In this document: positions 1 to 5,263 of the stretch, piece after piece | How the letters are laid out: each line of letters begins with the position of its first letter | Numbering within the stretch: position 1 is the stretch's first letter | NCBI GenBank assembly: GCA_964497095.1 | Contig: CAZCCL010000156.1 | Location: 1-5,397, forward strand | DNA from: CAVPLM01 sp964497095 | GTDB taxonomy: Bacteria > Actinomycetota > Thermoleophilia > RBG-16-64-13 | Reading direction: 5' to 3' | Length of the DNA: 5,397 bases | Translations under genes and position numbers: made by a program | The notes under the pieces: generated by a model | What the model was told of the DNA's origin: nothing | The model's database searches: none | What the model saw: the letters and a program-made list of their open reading frames with translations, nothing else

Positions 1-1275
1 GGGGCCGCGCGCGGCGCGGGCTACAGGTTGGAACCTGTGGCCCTGACCAAAGAGGAGGTCGACAAGTACTACCACGGCTACTCCAACGAGAGCGTCTGGC
101 CTCTGTTCCATGACCTCCAATCCCAGGCCGAGTTCGATCCGGAGTACTGGCACACGTACGTCAAAGTCAACCGCAAGTTCGCGGACGCTCTGGCATCGGA
201 GTGCCACCCGGACGATTTCGTGTGGATACACGACTATCAGCTTATGGATGTAGGTCATCACCTGCGCGACAACGAGTGCGGCGTCGACGTGGCCTTCTTC
301 CTCCACATCCCGTTCCCGGCCCCAGACATATTCATGAAGCTACCCGAACGTCAGGCCGTGCTCGACTCGCTCTTGGCCTACGATCTCGTCGGCTTTCAGA
401 CGCTGCGGGACCGGCGCAACTTTATCCAGTGCGTACGCACTCTCGTCAAGAGCGCCCGCTTTCGGGTCGAAGGACATCTGCATGTGGCCAGGCTGGAGGA
501 CCGGGAGATCAGGGTGGGCAACTTTCCTATCGGCATCGACGCGCGCTCGTTCGCAGAACGGGCGAGGGCACCCGAGGTCGAGGAACGGCTACAGGTGATA
601 CGGGACCGGTTCGAAGGTAGACAGATCGTGCTCGGGGTCGACAGGCTGGATTACACGAAGGGCATCCCTCACAGGTTGCGGGCCTTCGCCAACCTTCTCG
701 AGCGATTCCCCGAGGTCCGAGGGAGGATCCACTTGTTCCAGGTGGTCGTCCCCAGCCGGGTGGGCATACCCAAATACGACGAACTCAAGAGCGAGATCGA
801 ACGGCTGGTGGGCGAGATCAACGGGCGATACTCCGAGCTTGACTGGGTGCCGGTCCACTACTTCTTCCGCAGTCTCGATTCCACCGAGCTTCTTTCCTTC
901 TACCGGGCGGCCAAGATCGCGCTGATCACGCCCCTGAAAGACGGCATGAACCTGGTGGCCAAGGAGTTCTGCGCCTGCACCCTGGATGAGGATTCGGTCC
1001 TCATCCTCAGCCAATTCGCCGGGGCCGCGGCTCAGTTGGGACGGGCAGCGCTGATCGTCAATCCGTACGATGTCGAGCAGACCGCGGACGCCATCTATCA
1101 CGCCTTCCGCATGGCCGCGGGGGAGCGCCGCTTTCGTATGCAGCGCCTCCGTCGCAACACACGCACCCAGGACATATTCTGGTGGGTGGACTCCTTCATG
1201 CGGGCGGCCATCGACAAGGAGCTTCGGGACTTCCCGGTGCTGGAGGAGTACATCCCCGAGCACCACCCCGACTAG
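1..1275 (+). CDS. otsA: Trehalose-6-phosphate synthase (OtsA, GT20), 5'-truncated by the window edge
   Basis: This enzyme transfers glucose from a nucleotide sugar (usually UDP-glucose) to glucose-6-phosphate, giving trehalose-6-phosphate in the cytoplasm. The reading frame is open back to base 1 and already reads GYRLEPVAL there, so the TTG at base 28 is an internal Leu codon and not the start. Compared with E. coli OtsA, roughly 60-70 N-terminal residues are missing, including the first substrate-binding loop. The remaining GT20 signatures are intact (residue 1 = base 28): YYHGYSNESVWP at 14-25, WIHDYQL with Asp69, FFLHIPFP with His93, DRLDYTKG with Arg206 and Lys211, DGMNLVAKE with Asp305 and Glu313, and LILSQFAGAA at 325-334. 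These correspond to the donor- and acceptor-site residues of the family. The stop is TAG at 1273-1275, four bases into a convergent overlap with the next gene. No phosphatase (otsB) is visible in the window; one could lie upstream. Family identity is near certain. The nucleotide-sugar preference cannot be read from the sequence. Confidence 0.96.
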   Translation, partial: GAARGAGYRLEPVALTKEEVDKYYHGYSNESVWPLFHDLQSQAEFDPEYWHTYVKVNRKFADALASECHPDDFVWIHDYQLMDVGHHLRDNECGVDVAFFLHIPFPAPDIFMKLPERQAVLDSLLAYDLVGFQTLRDRRNFIQCVRTLVKSARFRVEGHLHVARLEDREIRVGNFPIGIDARSFAERARAPEVEERLQVIRDRFEGRQIVLGVDRLDYTKGIPHRLRAFANLLERFPEVRGRIHLFQVVVPSRVGIPKYDELKSEIERLVGEINGRYSELDWVPVHYFFRSLDSTELLSFYRAAKIALITPLKDGMNLVAKEFCACTLDEDSVLILSQFAGAAAQLGRAALIVNPYDVEQTADAIYHAFRMAAGERRFRMQRLRRNTRTQDIFWWVDSFMRAAIDKELRDFPVLEEYIPEHHPD

Positions 1276-1817
1276 CCGGATCCCTGCCCGTCCCCGGGGT
1301 CCGAACAGGCCGATAGGGCGCCGCAGTTCTCCTCCGTGAGGAGCTCCAGGCCTTCTCGCGCCAATAGGGCCGCGGTGACCCCGGAGCCCGGCCTCAGGCG
1401 GTGGCTGAAGGTGCCGTCGTAGGTAGTCCCCACTCCACACGAAGGACTGCGGGCCTTGAGCACGGCTGCCGTGGCCCCGCTCAGACGGGCGACGCCCAAA
1501 ACCTCCATGGCCCCGCGGAGGTACGCTTCGGTGAGATCGTCGCCTTCCGCGGTCACCACCCGGGCCCGACCGTCCCACACGTCTTCCCCGGCTCCCTGGC
1601 GGATCTCTGCCGGCGGCCGCGGCGTCGGCGACCCCCCCAGTTGTTCGGGACAGACAGGGATCAGACAGTAACGAGAGGCAAGCGTCAGAACCTGGGGAAA
1701 GGACCGGGCCCGGCCGTCCAACCGGGTGCGCAGTCCCACGAGGCAGGCGCTCACGATGAGGGGCGGCCGCTCCGACCCTGCGGCAATATCCCCTTCGTCT
1801 TCGTTGGCCGCGGCCAT
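1272..1817 (-). CDS. DUF523 / TudS-type [4Fe-4S] desulfidase-like protein
   Basis: This 181-residue cytoplasmic protein matches the DUF523 pattern throughout: IVSACLVG (Cys25), PVCPEQLGGSPTPRPPAEI (Cys56), KARSPSCG (Cys127), TYDGTFSHRLRPGSGVTAALL, then a short C-terminal part. In the characterised member TudS, three conserved cysteines hold a [4Fe-4S] cluster that removes sulfur from thiouracil without net redox change. All three cysteines are present here. The substrate in this organism is unknown, so I give no symbol. I chose the ATG at 1817 because it lies 7 nt after the stop of the upstream coiled-coil gene and leaves about 18 residues before the first motif. It has no good Shine-Dalgarno of its own, which suggests translational coupling. 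A GTG at 1874 is an in-frame alternative that would overlap the upstream gene by 50 nt. Two further cysteines (165 and 171) lie in the tail. The stop overlaps the otsA stop. Confidence 0.92.
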   Translation of the reverse strand: MAAANEDEGDIAAGSERPPLIVSACLVGLRTRLDGRARSFPQVLTLASRYCLIPVCPEQLGGSPTPRPPAEIRQGAGEDVWDGRARVVTAEGDDLTEAYLRGAMEVLGVARLSGATAAVLKARSPSCGVGTTYDGTFSHRLRPGSGVTAALLAREGLELLTEENCGALSACSDPGDGQGSG

Positions 1818-1824
1818 GTGCGGG

Positions 1825-2097
1825 CTAGGAGGCCGAGTCGTCCTCGGGCTCAGGGTCGGAGGAACCCACGGCACTTTCCTGCCGGTCGAGAGCCGAGAGT
1901 ATGTCCTGCAACTCCACCACGCGGCTGCTGAGCGCAGAAAGCTCAGTGGTCAGGCGTTCCGCGGCCTGAGAGACCTTCGAGCCCGCCTCTTCACTGAGCT
2001 CATCCTCGAGGATCAGCTCCTCGATCTCGTCGAGATAGAAGAAGGCCTCGTCGAGTTTCAGCTTGGCTTTGTCAAGATTGCCGATGATCCGTTCCAA
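1825..2097 (-). CDS. Small acidic coiled-coil protein of unknown function
   Basis: I do not recognise this 90-residue protein. It starts LERIIGNLDKAKLKLDEAFF (initiator TTG) and continues with heptad-like helical sequence to about residue 70, for example LDEIEELILEDEL and LSSRVVELQDILSALDR. It ends in a disordered acidic tail rich in Ser, Pro, Glu and Asp (residues about 73-90). There are no cysteines, membrane segments or signal peptide, so a soluble helical dimer or adaptor is the simplest reading. The TTG at 2097 is chosen because GGAGGGAGG lies 5 nt upstream. The frame also runs on upstream to 2202, but that extra part has no comparable ribosome site and unlike composition. It is the first gene of a probable two-gene operon with the DUF523 desulfidase. 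It is probably real, given the ribosome site, the coupled spacing and the amphipathic pattern. Its function is unknown. Confidence 0.75.
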   Translation of the reverse strand: MERIIGNLDKAKLKLDEAFFYLDEIEELILEDELSEEAGSKVSQAAERLTTELSALSSRVVELQDILSALDRQESAVGSSDPEPEDDSAS

Positions 2098-2102
2098 TCT
2101 TT

Positions 2103-2111
2103 CCTCCCTCC
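2103..2111 (-). promoter_or_regulatory. Strong ribosome binding site deciding the TTG start at 2097
   Basis: The minus strand reads GGAGGGAGG, followed by 5 nt (AAAGA) and then TTG. This purine-rich double core complements the 16S anti-Shine-Dalgarno tail and fixes the start of the coiled-coil protein. Confidence 0.75.
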
Positions 2112-2177
2112 AGCATCCCGGTTGTATATTACACATTGTTGCCGCTCCGACGTCGTGCGCGAGGGAAGACCCAGCCC

Positions 2178-2184
2178 AAGGAGG
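2178..2184 (+). promoter_or_regulatory. Ribosome binding site of the hydrolase
   Basis: AAGGAGG is a full Shine-Dalgarno match and lies 9 nt before the ATG at 2194. It decides that start, because the same frame is open much further upstream (back to 1726) across the genes on the opposite strand. Confidence 0.85.
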
Positions 2185-2193
2185 CCGGTCCAG

Positions 2194-2910
2194 ATGCCCC
2201 ATCCCGTCTCGAGTTCTTTCAAGGTCGACCTCTCAGACCACGTGGCTGTGACGGTGCAGGCCACCGTCCCCAGCCGGTATGACCCCGATGCCCCGGCACT
2301 GCTGTTGGCTCATGGGGCCAACAACGACCTAGACCATCCGCTGCTTGCCTACCTGGCCGCCCGCCTCGTGGAGATGACCGATGTTCTCGTTGTCCGTTTC
2401 AATTTCCCCTACGTGGAGCGGGGCGCCGCCTCTCCCGACCGGCAAGCAGTACTGGAGGATACCTTCAGGCGAGTACACGATCATGTGTTGGACGAGTTGT
2501 GCGGACCGGGAGCTTCCCTGTTCGTGGGGGGCAAGTCCCTCGGGGGCCGAGTGGCGGCCGAGCTCGTCTCGCTCGGCAGCGAGGGCGAGGGTCTGCAGGC
2601 CTCGGGATTGATCGTGCTTGGCTATCCCCTGCACGCCCCTGGGCAGAAGGACCGTCTCCGGGTGGACCCGCTCAGGCGCATCGGCATCCCCAGCCTGTTC
2701 TGCGTCGGGAGTCGAGACCCCCTCTGCGACCCCGAGTCGCTTCGCCCTGTCCTGGCCGGACTTTCGCATCCAGGCGAGCTGTTCGTGCTCCAGGGAGGCG
2801 ATCACTCGCTGGTTCTGTCCTCGGCCTCCCGACGGCGCCCCGAGGAGGGTTACGAGGACGTCGCTCGGAGGATCGCCGACTTCATCGACGGGGTGGTCGC
2901 CCCGAGCTGA
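2194..2910 (+). CDS. Alpha/beta hydrolase, KANL3/Tex30-like (COG3571-type)
   Basis: This 238-residue cytoplasmic protein has the complete core of a small alpha/beta hydrolase. LLLAHGANNDLDHPLL (residues 37-51) carries the oxyanion-loop HGA motif. RFNFPYVERG (68-77) follows. VGGKSLGGR (111-119) holds the nucleophile Ser115 in a G-x-S-x-G elbow. GYPLHAPG (143-150) is typical of the KANL3/Tex30-like branch. GSRDPLCDP (172-180) supplies the acid Asp175, and GGDHSLVL (201-208) the catalytic His204. All three triad residues are present, so it should be an active hydrolase or esterase. The natural substrate of this bacterial branch is, to my knowledge, not established. There is no signal peptide. 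It reads divergently from the desulfidase pair and convergently with the transporter, 19 nt between stops, so it appears monocistronic. Confidence 0.92.
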   Translation: MPHPVSSSFKVDLSDHVAVTVQATVPSRYDPDAPALLLAHGANNDLDHPLLAYLAARLVEMTDVLVVRFNFPYVERGAASPDRQAVLEDTFRRVHDHVLDELCGPGASLFVGGKSLGGRVAAELVSLGSEGEGLQASGLIVLGYPLHAPGQKDRLRVDPLRRIGIPSLFCVGSRDPLCDPESLRPVLAGLSHPGELFVLQGGDHSLVLSSASRRRPEEGYEDVARRIADFIDGVVAPS

Positions 2911-2920
2911 GCGGGCGACC
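2895..2920. terminator. Hairpin across the hydrolase stop codon, possible bidirectional terminator
   Basis: GGTCGCCC (2895-2902) and GGGCGACC (2913-2920) form a perfect 8-bp GC-rich stem with a 10-nt loop that contains the hydrolase TGA stop. It lies between two convergent genes only 19 nt apart, where termination of both is expected. Neither side has a T tract, so this would be a U-less terminator, if it is one. Confidence 0.35.
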
Positions 2921-2929
2921 GACCATCCG

Positions 2930-3685
2930 TCACGGCGCCGGCGGCGCTCGCTCCGCTGCCAGTTCCGGCCTCTCTTCGGAGCCAAGCCGGGCGAGCGTGG
3001 TACCGGCGAAGACGAGGGCGAAGCCGAGCAGGGTCCGCAGAGTCAGGGTGTCATAGCCCGCAGCGATGGAGACGATGAGAGCGAACACCGCCTCCAAGCT
3101 CATGAGGACCCCGGCCAGAGTGGGCGGCGTGTACCTCTGCCCCAGGACCATCAGCATGTACGCCACCAAGCCGCCCATGACCCCGGTCCAAAGGACCGCG
3201 GCCATCGCCCCCCAGCCGGGAAAGAGGACAGGGCCTTCGAAGGCGAAGGCCCCGGCCAGGGAGAGCACCGCGCACACAGTCAACTGCAGTTGCACGAAGG
3301 CCACGGCGCTGATCCGAGACGAACCGTAGCCGACCCCCAGGATGTGAAGCGCCCAGAAGATGGTGGCGAGCAAGGTGAAGACCTCCCCCCAACCGAAGCT
3401 CAACTCCCCATACAAGGATATGACGGCGAAACCCCCGGCGACCACGACCACCCCTATGCCCACCATCGGGGACGGCCAGCGCCCGGTGAAGAGACCGATG
3501 ATCAAGGGCACCATGATCACGTAGAGGCCGGTGAGGAACCCTGAGACTCCAGGCGAGGTCGACCGTAGCCCGACCGTCTGCAGAGCGAAACCGGCGAACA
3601 GCACCACGCCTACGCCGCACCCGATCAGCCAGCCCTGACGATTCAGTTTCCGCAGCCGGCTGAAGCTGAAGGTTGCGGGCCTGAG
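2930..3685 (-). CDS. EamA/DMT-family transporter, C-terminal main part (5' end lost at assembly gap)
   Basis: This is an inner-membrane drug/metabolite transporter of the EamA type, which usually exports amino acids or other small metabolites. The visible part runs from LRPATFSFSRLRKLNRQGWL through at least eight hydrophobic helices. Family landmarks are LFAGFALQTVGLRSTSPGVS and GFLTGLYVIMVPLI in the first repeat, WALHILGVGYGS at the start of the second, and LGQRYTPPTLAGVLMSLEAVFALIVS near the end, corresponding to the usual S-LEPVFA segment with Ala replacing Pro. The tail after the last helix is short, charged and Ala/Pro-rich. The frame is open up to base 3685. Immediately before it, at 3691-3686 on the minus strand, are two consecutive TGA codons and then the N run. 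A GTG at 3607 could be miscalled as a start, but it lies inside the second helix. This fragment and 3715-3931 are almost certainly one gene. Substrate unknown. Confidence 0.9.
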   Translation of the reverse strand, partial: LRPATFSFSRLRKLNRQGWLIGCGVGVVLFAGFALQTVGLRSTSPGVSGFLTGLYVIMVPLIIGLFTGRWPSPMVGIGVVVVAGGFAVISLYGELSFGWGEVFTLLATIFWALHILGVGYGSSRISAVAFVQLQLTVCAVLSLAGAFAFEGPVLFPGWGAMAAVLWTGVMGGLVAYMLMVLGQRYTPPTLAGVLMSLEAVFALIVSIAAGYDTLTLRTLLGFALVFAGTTLARLGSEERPELAAERAPPAP

Positions 3686-3704
3686 TCATCAGTTGATACC
3701 GCAT

Positions 3705-3714
3705 NNNNNNNNNN
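3705..3714. other. Assembly gap (10 N) inside the transporter gene
   Basis: Ten unknown bases, the same length as the gap at 5254-5263, which suggests a fixed placeholder rather than a measured size. The protein on either side (first helix on one, second helix on the other) fits a single EamA transporter with little or nothing missing. Confidence 0.95.
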
Positions 3715-3931
3715 AGGGAAGCAGGAGGACGGCCCCTACGAGGAATCGGAGCCCCAGGTAGTAGAGCGGCGGCATCTCGCCCATCGCGTACTTGACGAGG
3801 ACGAAGTTGCCCCCCCATATGACTCCGGCGATGACCAGCCCGGTCTCGGCCAAGAGCCTCGCCCGCGCGCTCGTACCCAAGCCGTTCCTCGCCAGGGGGG
3901 CGCGTAGGCTTTTCGGCCAGGACATCGGCAT
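3715..3931 (-). CDS. EamA/DMT-family transporter, N-terminal fragment (3' side cut by gap)
   Basis: This piece encodes the start of the transporter: ETGLVIAGVIWGGNFVLVKY, a typical first EamA helix with the W-G-x-N-F motif, then GEMPPLYYLGLRFLVGAVLL leading into the gap. The start is uncertain. ATG at 3931 and ATG at 3925 have no clear Shine-Dalgarno. TTG at 3880 has GCGAGGA 5 nt upstream and would leave the short N-terminus normal for this family; TTG starts are also used elsewhere in the window. I give the longest plausible extent. It is transcribed divergently from the LysR regulator at 4246, an arrangement that often means direct control. Read straight through the ten N, this frame is the same as that of the C-terminal part but meets two TGA codons at 3691-3686. 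Confidence 0.82.
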
Positions 3932-4014
3932 GCTATGCGACTGAAAGATCCACGGCGTACGGCTCCTGTCGATCACGCGCCGGGTAGAGGCGAAACAGGC
4001 TGGTCCAGAAAGTA

Positions 4015-4050
4015 GCACAGCCGGCTCCGTTGGGGAGGAGCCGGCTGTGC
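4015..4050 (-). terminator. Perfect 14-bp hairpin in the transporter leader, attenuator- or terminator-like
   Basis: GCACAGCCGGCTCC (4015-4028) and its exact reverse complement (4037-4050) enclose an 8-nt loop. On the minus strand the stem is followed by TACTTTCTGG, a weak T-rich stretch. On the plus strand it is followed by CGGGGGAAAG, so a leftward terminator fits better. It lies about 84 nt upstream of the first possible transporter ATG. It could be a leader attenuator, or the end of a short RNA starting in the AT-rich core. Confidence 0.55.
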
Positions 4051-4076
4051 CGGGGGAAAGCTGCTCAGCTCTGCCA

Positions 4077-4105
4077 CGATCCAGGATGGGGGGTTGCCTG
4101 GATCG
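4077..4105. repeat. Perfect 9-bp inverted repeat in the transporter leader
   Basis: CGATCCAGG (4077-4085) and CCTGGATCG (4097-4105) are exact reverse complements separated by 11 nt. If RNA is made leftward from the AT-rich core, this is the first of two hairpins in the leader, 26 bp from the stronger one. It could also act as a DNA dyad for a regulator. Confidence 0.5.
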
Positions 4106-4193
4106 CGATACTTCAGTGCTCAGCGTAGTCAGTGTATTCTTTGTATGATCATTATTCCAATATTTTCTTCTTATATATCGCATAGAGTGCTTT

Positions 4194-4199
4194 TATAAT
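4194..4199 (+). promoter_or_regulatory. Consensus -10 element TATAAT for the LysR gene
   Basis: A perfect TATAAT lies 46 nt before the TTG start of the regulator, which would place the transcript start near 4206. At 17-nt spacing the -35 position reads TTATAT, a poor match, so the promoter may be weak or regulator-dependent. Confidence 0.5.
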
Positions 4200-4230
4200 A
4201 GGCGAGCGACGAGCCGCGGACGGGCGCGCG

Positions 4231-4236
4231 AAGGAG
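4231..4236 (+). promoter_or_regulatory. Ribosome binding site deciding the TTG start of the LysR gene
   Basis: AAGGAG lies 9 nt before the TTG at 4246. With the standard LysR N-terminus beginning exactly there, this fixes a non-ATG start. Confidence 0.8.
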
Positions 4237-4245
4237 TCCCAGAGA

Positions 4246-5208
4246 TTGGAACTGACCCAACTGAAGTACTATGTCACCATCGCCGAGACACTGAGCTTCA
4301 CGAGAGCGGCTCAGATCCTGCACGTCTCCCAGCCCGCCCTGAGCTACCAGATACGACGTCTTGAAAGCGAACTCGGGACCCGGTTGTTCGATCGGGGAGG
4401 GCGGAAGATAGGCCTCACGCCGGACGGCGAGATCTTCCTGCCCCTCGCCCAGAGCGTTCTTCTGAAAGCCGACGAAGCCTTACGGACACTCAGAGAGCAC
4501 CTGGGTGCCGAGGCGGGAGAAGTGCGCATGGGGTGCAATCCCTCCGTCGCCACGTATAGAGGTCCGAGTCTGATCGCGTCGTTCAGGCAGCATTTTCCCC
4601 GGGTTCGCGTGCAACTCATAGAGGGCGGCGATCTCGAGTTGGAGCAAGGCGTTCTCGAGGGCACCATCGACTTCGCCGTGGTGACCGCCCCGGGATCGCC
4701 CCACACCCTCGACGTCACTCCCTTGGCGGCCGAAGACCTGCTTCTCGTCGTGTCGCCTTCCCACGGCTACGCCGACCGCTCCACCGTCGCGCTGGCCGAG
4801 CTCAACTACGAGGAGTTCATCTTCGCCACCAATTCCTACAACATAACGGCGCAGATCATCGATGCCTGCCGTCGAGTGGGTTTCGAGCCGCGAGTGGCCT
4901 ATCAGACCGGTTCCCTCGAGTTGCTCAAGGGCTTCGTCAGACAAGGGCTGGGGGTGTCGATGCTTCCCAGGATGGCGGTGGAAGGGACAAGCGGTGATGG
5001 CCTGGCCGTGATCGAGATCGAGGGGGGATTGACCCGGGAGCTGAATCTCATCCGAGGCAGGGACCGAGCGGCCACAGCGGCCACGCGGGCCCTGATGGCA
5101 CACGTACGCGCTCACATAACCGGGGCTGCGCTCCGGTCGGAGTTACCTGAAGAGGCCCGACCGGGGGAGTCCGGGGGATCCTCGAGGCGGGGTAGCAACA
5201 AGGAGTAG
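4246..5208 (+). CDS. LysR-type transcriptional regulator
   Basis: This 320-residue cytoplasmic DNA-binding protein has normal LysR length. The N-terminus MELTQLKYYVTIAETLSFTR leads into a canonical winged helix-turn-helix, AAQILHVSQPALSYQIRRLE (residues 21-40), then ELGTRLFDR and the linker helix to about residue 88. The effector-binding domain (about 91-290) is of the periplasmic-binding-protein type: VRMGCNPSVA opens it, LEGTIDFAVVTAP (138-150) and VRQGLGVSMLPRMAV (231-245) are typical blocks. The start is TTG, backed by AAGGAG and the family N-terminus. A Ser/Gly/Arg-rich tail after about residue 295 looks disordered and is of unusual composition. It is divergent from the EamA transporter, so it probably regulates that gene and itself in response to a small molecule that may be the exported substrate. 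The effector cannot be predicted. Confidence 0.95.
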   Translation: MELTQLKYYVTIAETLSFTRAAQILHVSQPALSYQIRRLESELGTRLFDRGGRKIGLTPDGEIFLPLAQSVLLKADEALRTLREHLGAEAGEVRMGCNPSVATYRGPSLIASFRQHFPRVRVQLIEGGDLELEQGVLEGTIDFAVVTAPGSPHTLDVTPLAAEDLLLVVSPSHGYADRSTVALAELNYEEFIFATNSYNITAQIIDACRRVGFEPRVAYQTGSLELLKGFVRQGLGVSMLPRMAVEGTSGDGLAVIEIEGGLTRELNLIRGRDRAATAATRALMAHVRAHITGAALRSELPEEARPGESGGSSRRGSNKE

Positions 5209-5243
5209 GGACCGCGCCCCCCCGGCAACCCCGGCGCGGCCCC
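5208..5243 (+). terminator. GC-rich hairpin after the LysR gene, possible terminator
   Basis: CCGCGCC (5212-5218) pairs with GGCGCGG (5233-5239). After one A/C mismatch, three more G-C pairs extend the stem to 5208 and 5243. It begins at the last base of the stop codon. No T tract follows (CACATAACCC then N), and the surrounding sequence may be of low quality, so support is modest. Confidence 0.3.
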
Positions 5244-5253
5244 CACATAACCC

Positions 5254-5263
5254 NNNNNNNNNN
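5254..5263. other. Assembly gap (10 N) near the right end
   Basis: A second run of exactly ten N. It is flanked on the left by C-rich and on the right by G-homopolymer sequence, so the join here should not be trusted. Confidence 0.95.

Larger units (their letters stand above)
2098..2193. promoter_or_regulatory. Divergent promoter region with operator-like TGTA-N3-TACA
   Basis: This 96-bp spacer separates the leftward coiled-coil/desulfidase pair from the rightward hydrolase, so it must hold promoters for both. Its only AT-rich stretch is about 2121-2140. That stretch contains TATATT at 2125-2130 (a plausible plus-strand -10, five of six consensus bases) and, on the other strand, TAATAT. No convincing -35 hexamer is visible for either direction. 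A perfect short dyad, TGTA-TAT-TACA at 2123-2133, overlaps both possible -10 elements and could be an operator. The promoters are inferred from gene orientation and base composition. Confidence 0.45.
3932..4245. promoter_or_regulatory. Divergent regulatory region between transporter and LysR regulator
   Basis: This 314-bp spacer has no supportable gene. Its left two thirds are GC-rich and contain two perfect hairpins (4015-4050 and 4077-4105). Bases 4141-4200 are only about 23% GC, in sharp contrast to the surroundings, and look like the promoter core. That core contains the palindrome ATGATCAT (4145-4152), the near-palindrome TATTCCAATA (4153-4162), TATATAT, and a consensus TATAAT. A possible leftward promoter is TTGGAA (4160-4155) with TACACT (4136-4131), 18 nt apart. 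LysR-type regulators normally bind AT-rich dyads in exactly this position, but I cannot assign a specific T-N11-A box with confidence. Confidence 0.6.

Noticed and set aside
28..30. TTG at base 28 as the start of the trehalose synthase
   Set aside because: The frame is open to base 1 with family-like sequence before it, there is no ribosome site, and the N-terminal domain is missing, so the gene begins outside the window.
589..1578. Long minus-strand open frame (329 codons) opposite the trehalose synthase
   Set aside because: It is antisense to a clear GT20 enzyme and to the desulfidase frame, has low-complexity Gly/Arg/Pro content and no motif; it is a by-product of high GC.
2499..3544. Plus-strand open frames across the hydrolase 3' end and opposite the transporter
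   Set aside because: They overlap genes with clear family motifs, and their translations are Arg/Pro/Gly-rich strings without domain patterns.
4129..4152. Tiny leftward open frame reading MIIQRIH, a possible leader peptide with isoleucine codons
   Set aside because: It has only seven codons and no Shine-Dalgarno, Ile codons are expected by chance in AT-rich DNA, and it overlaps the best leftward promoter candidate, so it may not be transcribed.
3934..4185. CTATGCGA near 3934-3941 region and its reverse complement TCGCATAG at 4178-4185
   Set aside because: An 8-base match between two stretches within about 300 bp is expected by chance.
4480..5115. Minus-strand open frame opposite the LysR gene
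   Set aside because: It is antisense to a full-length LysR regulator and has no recognisable motif.
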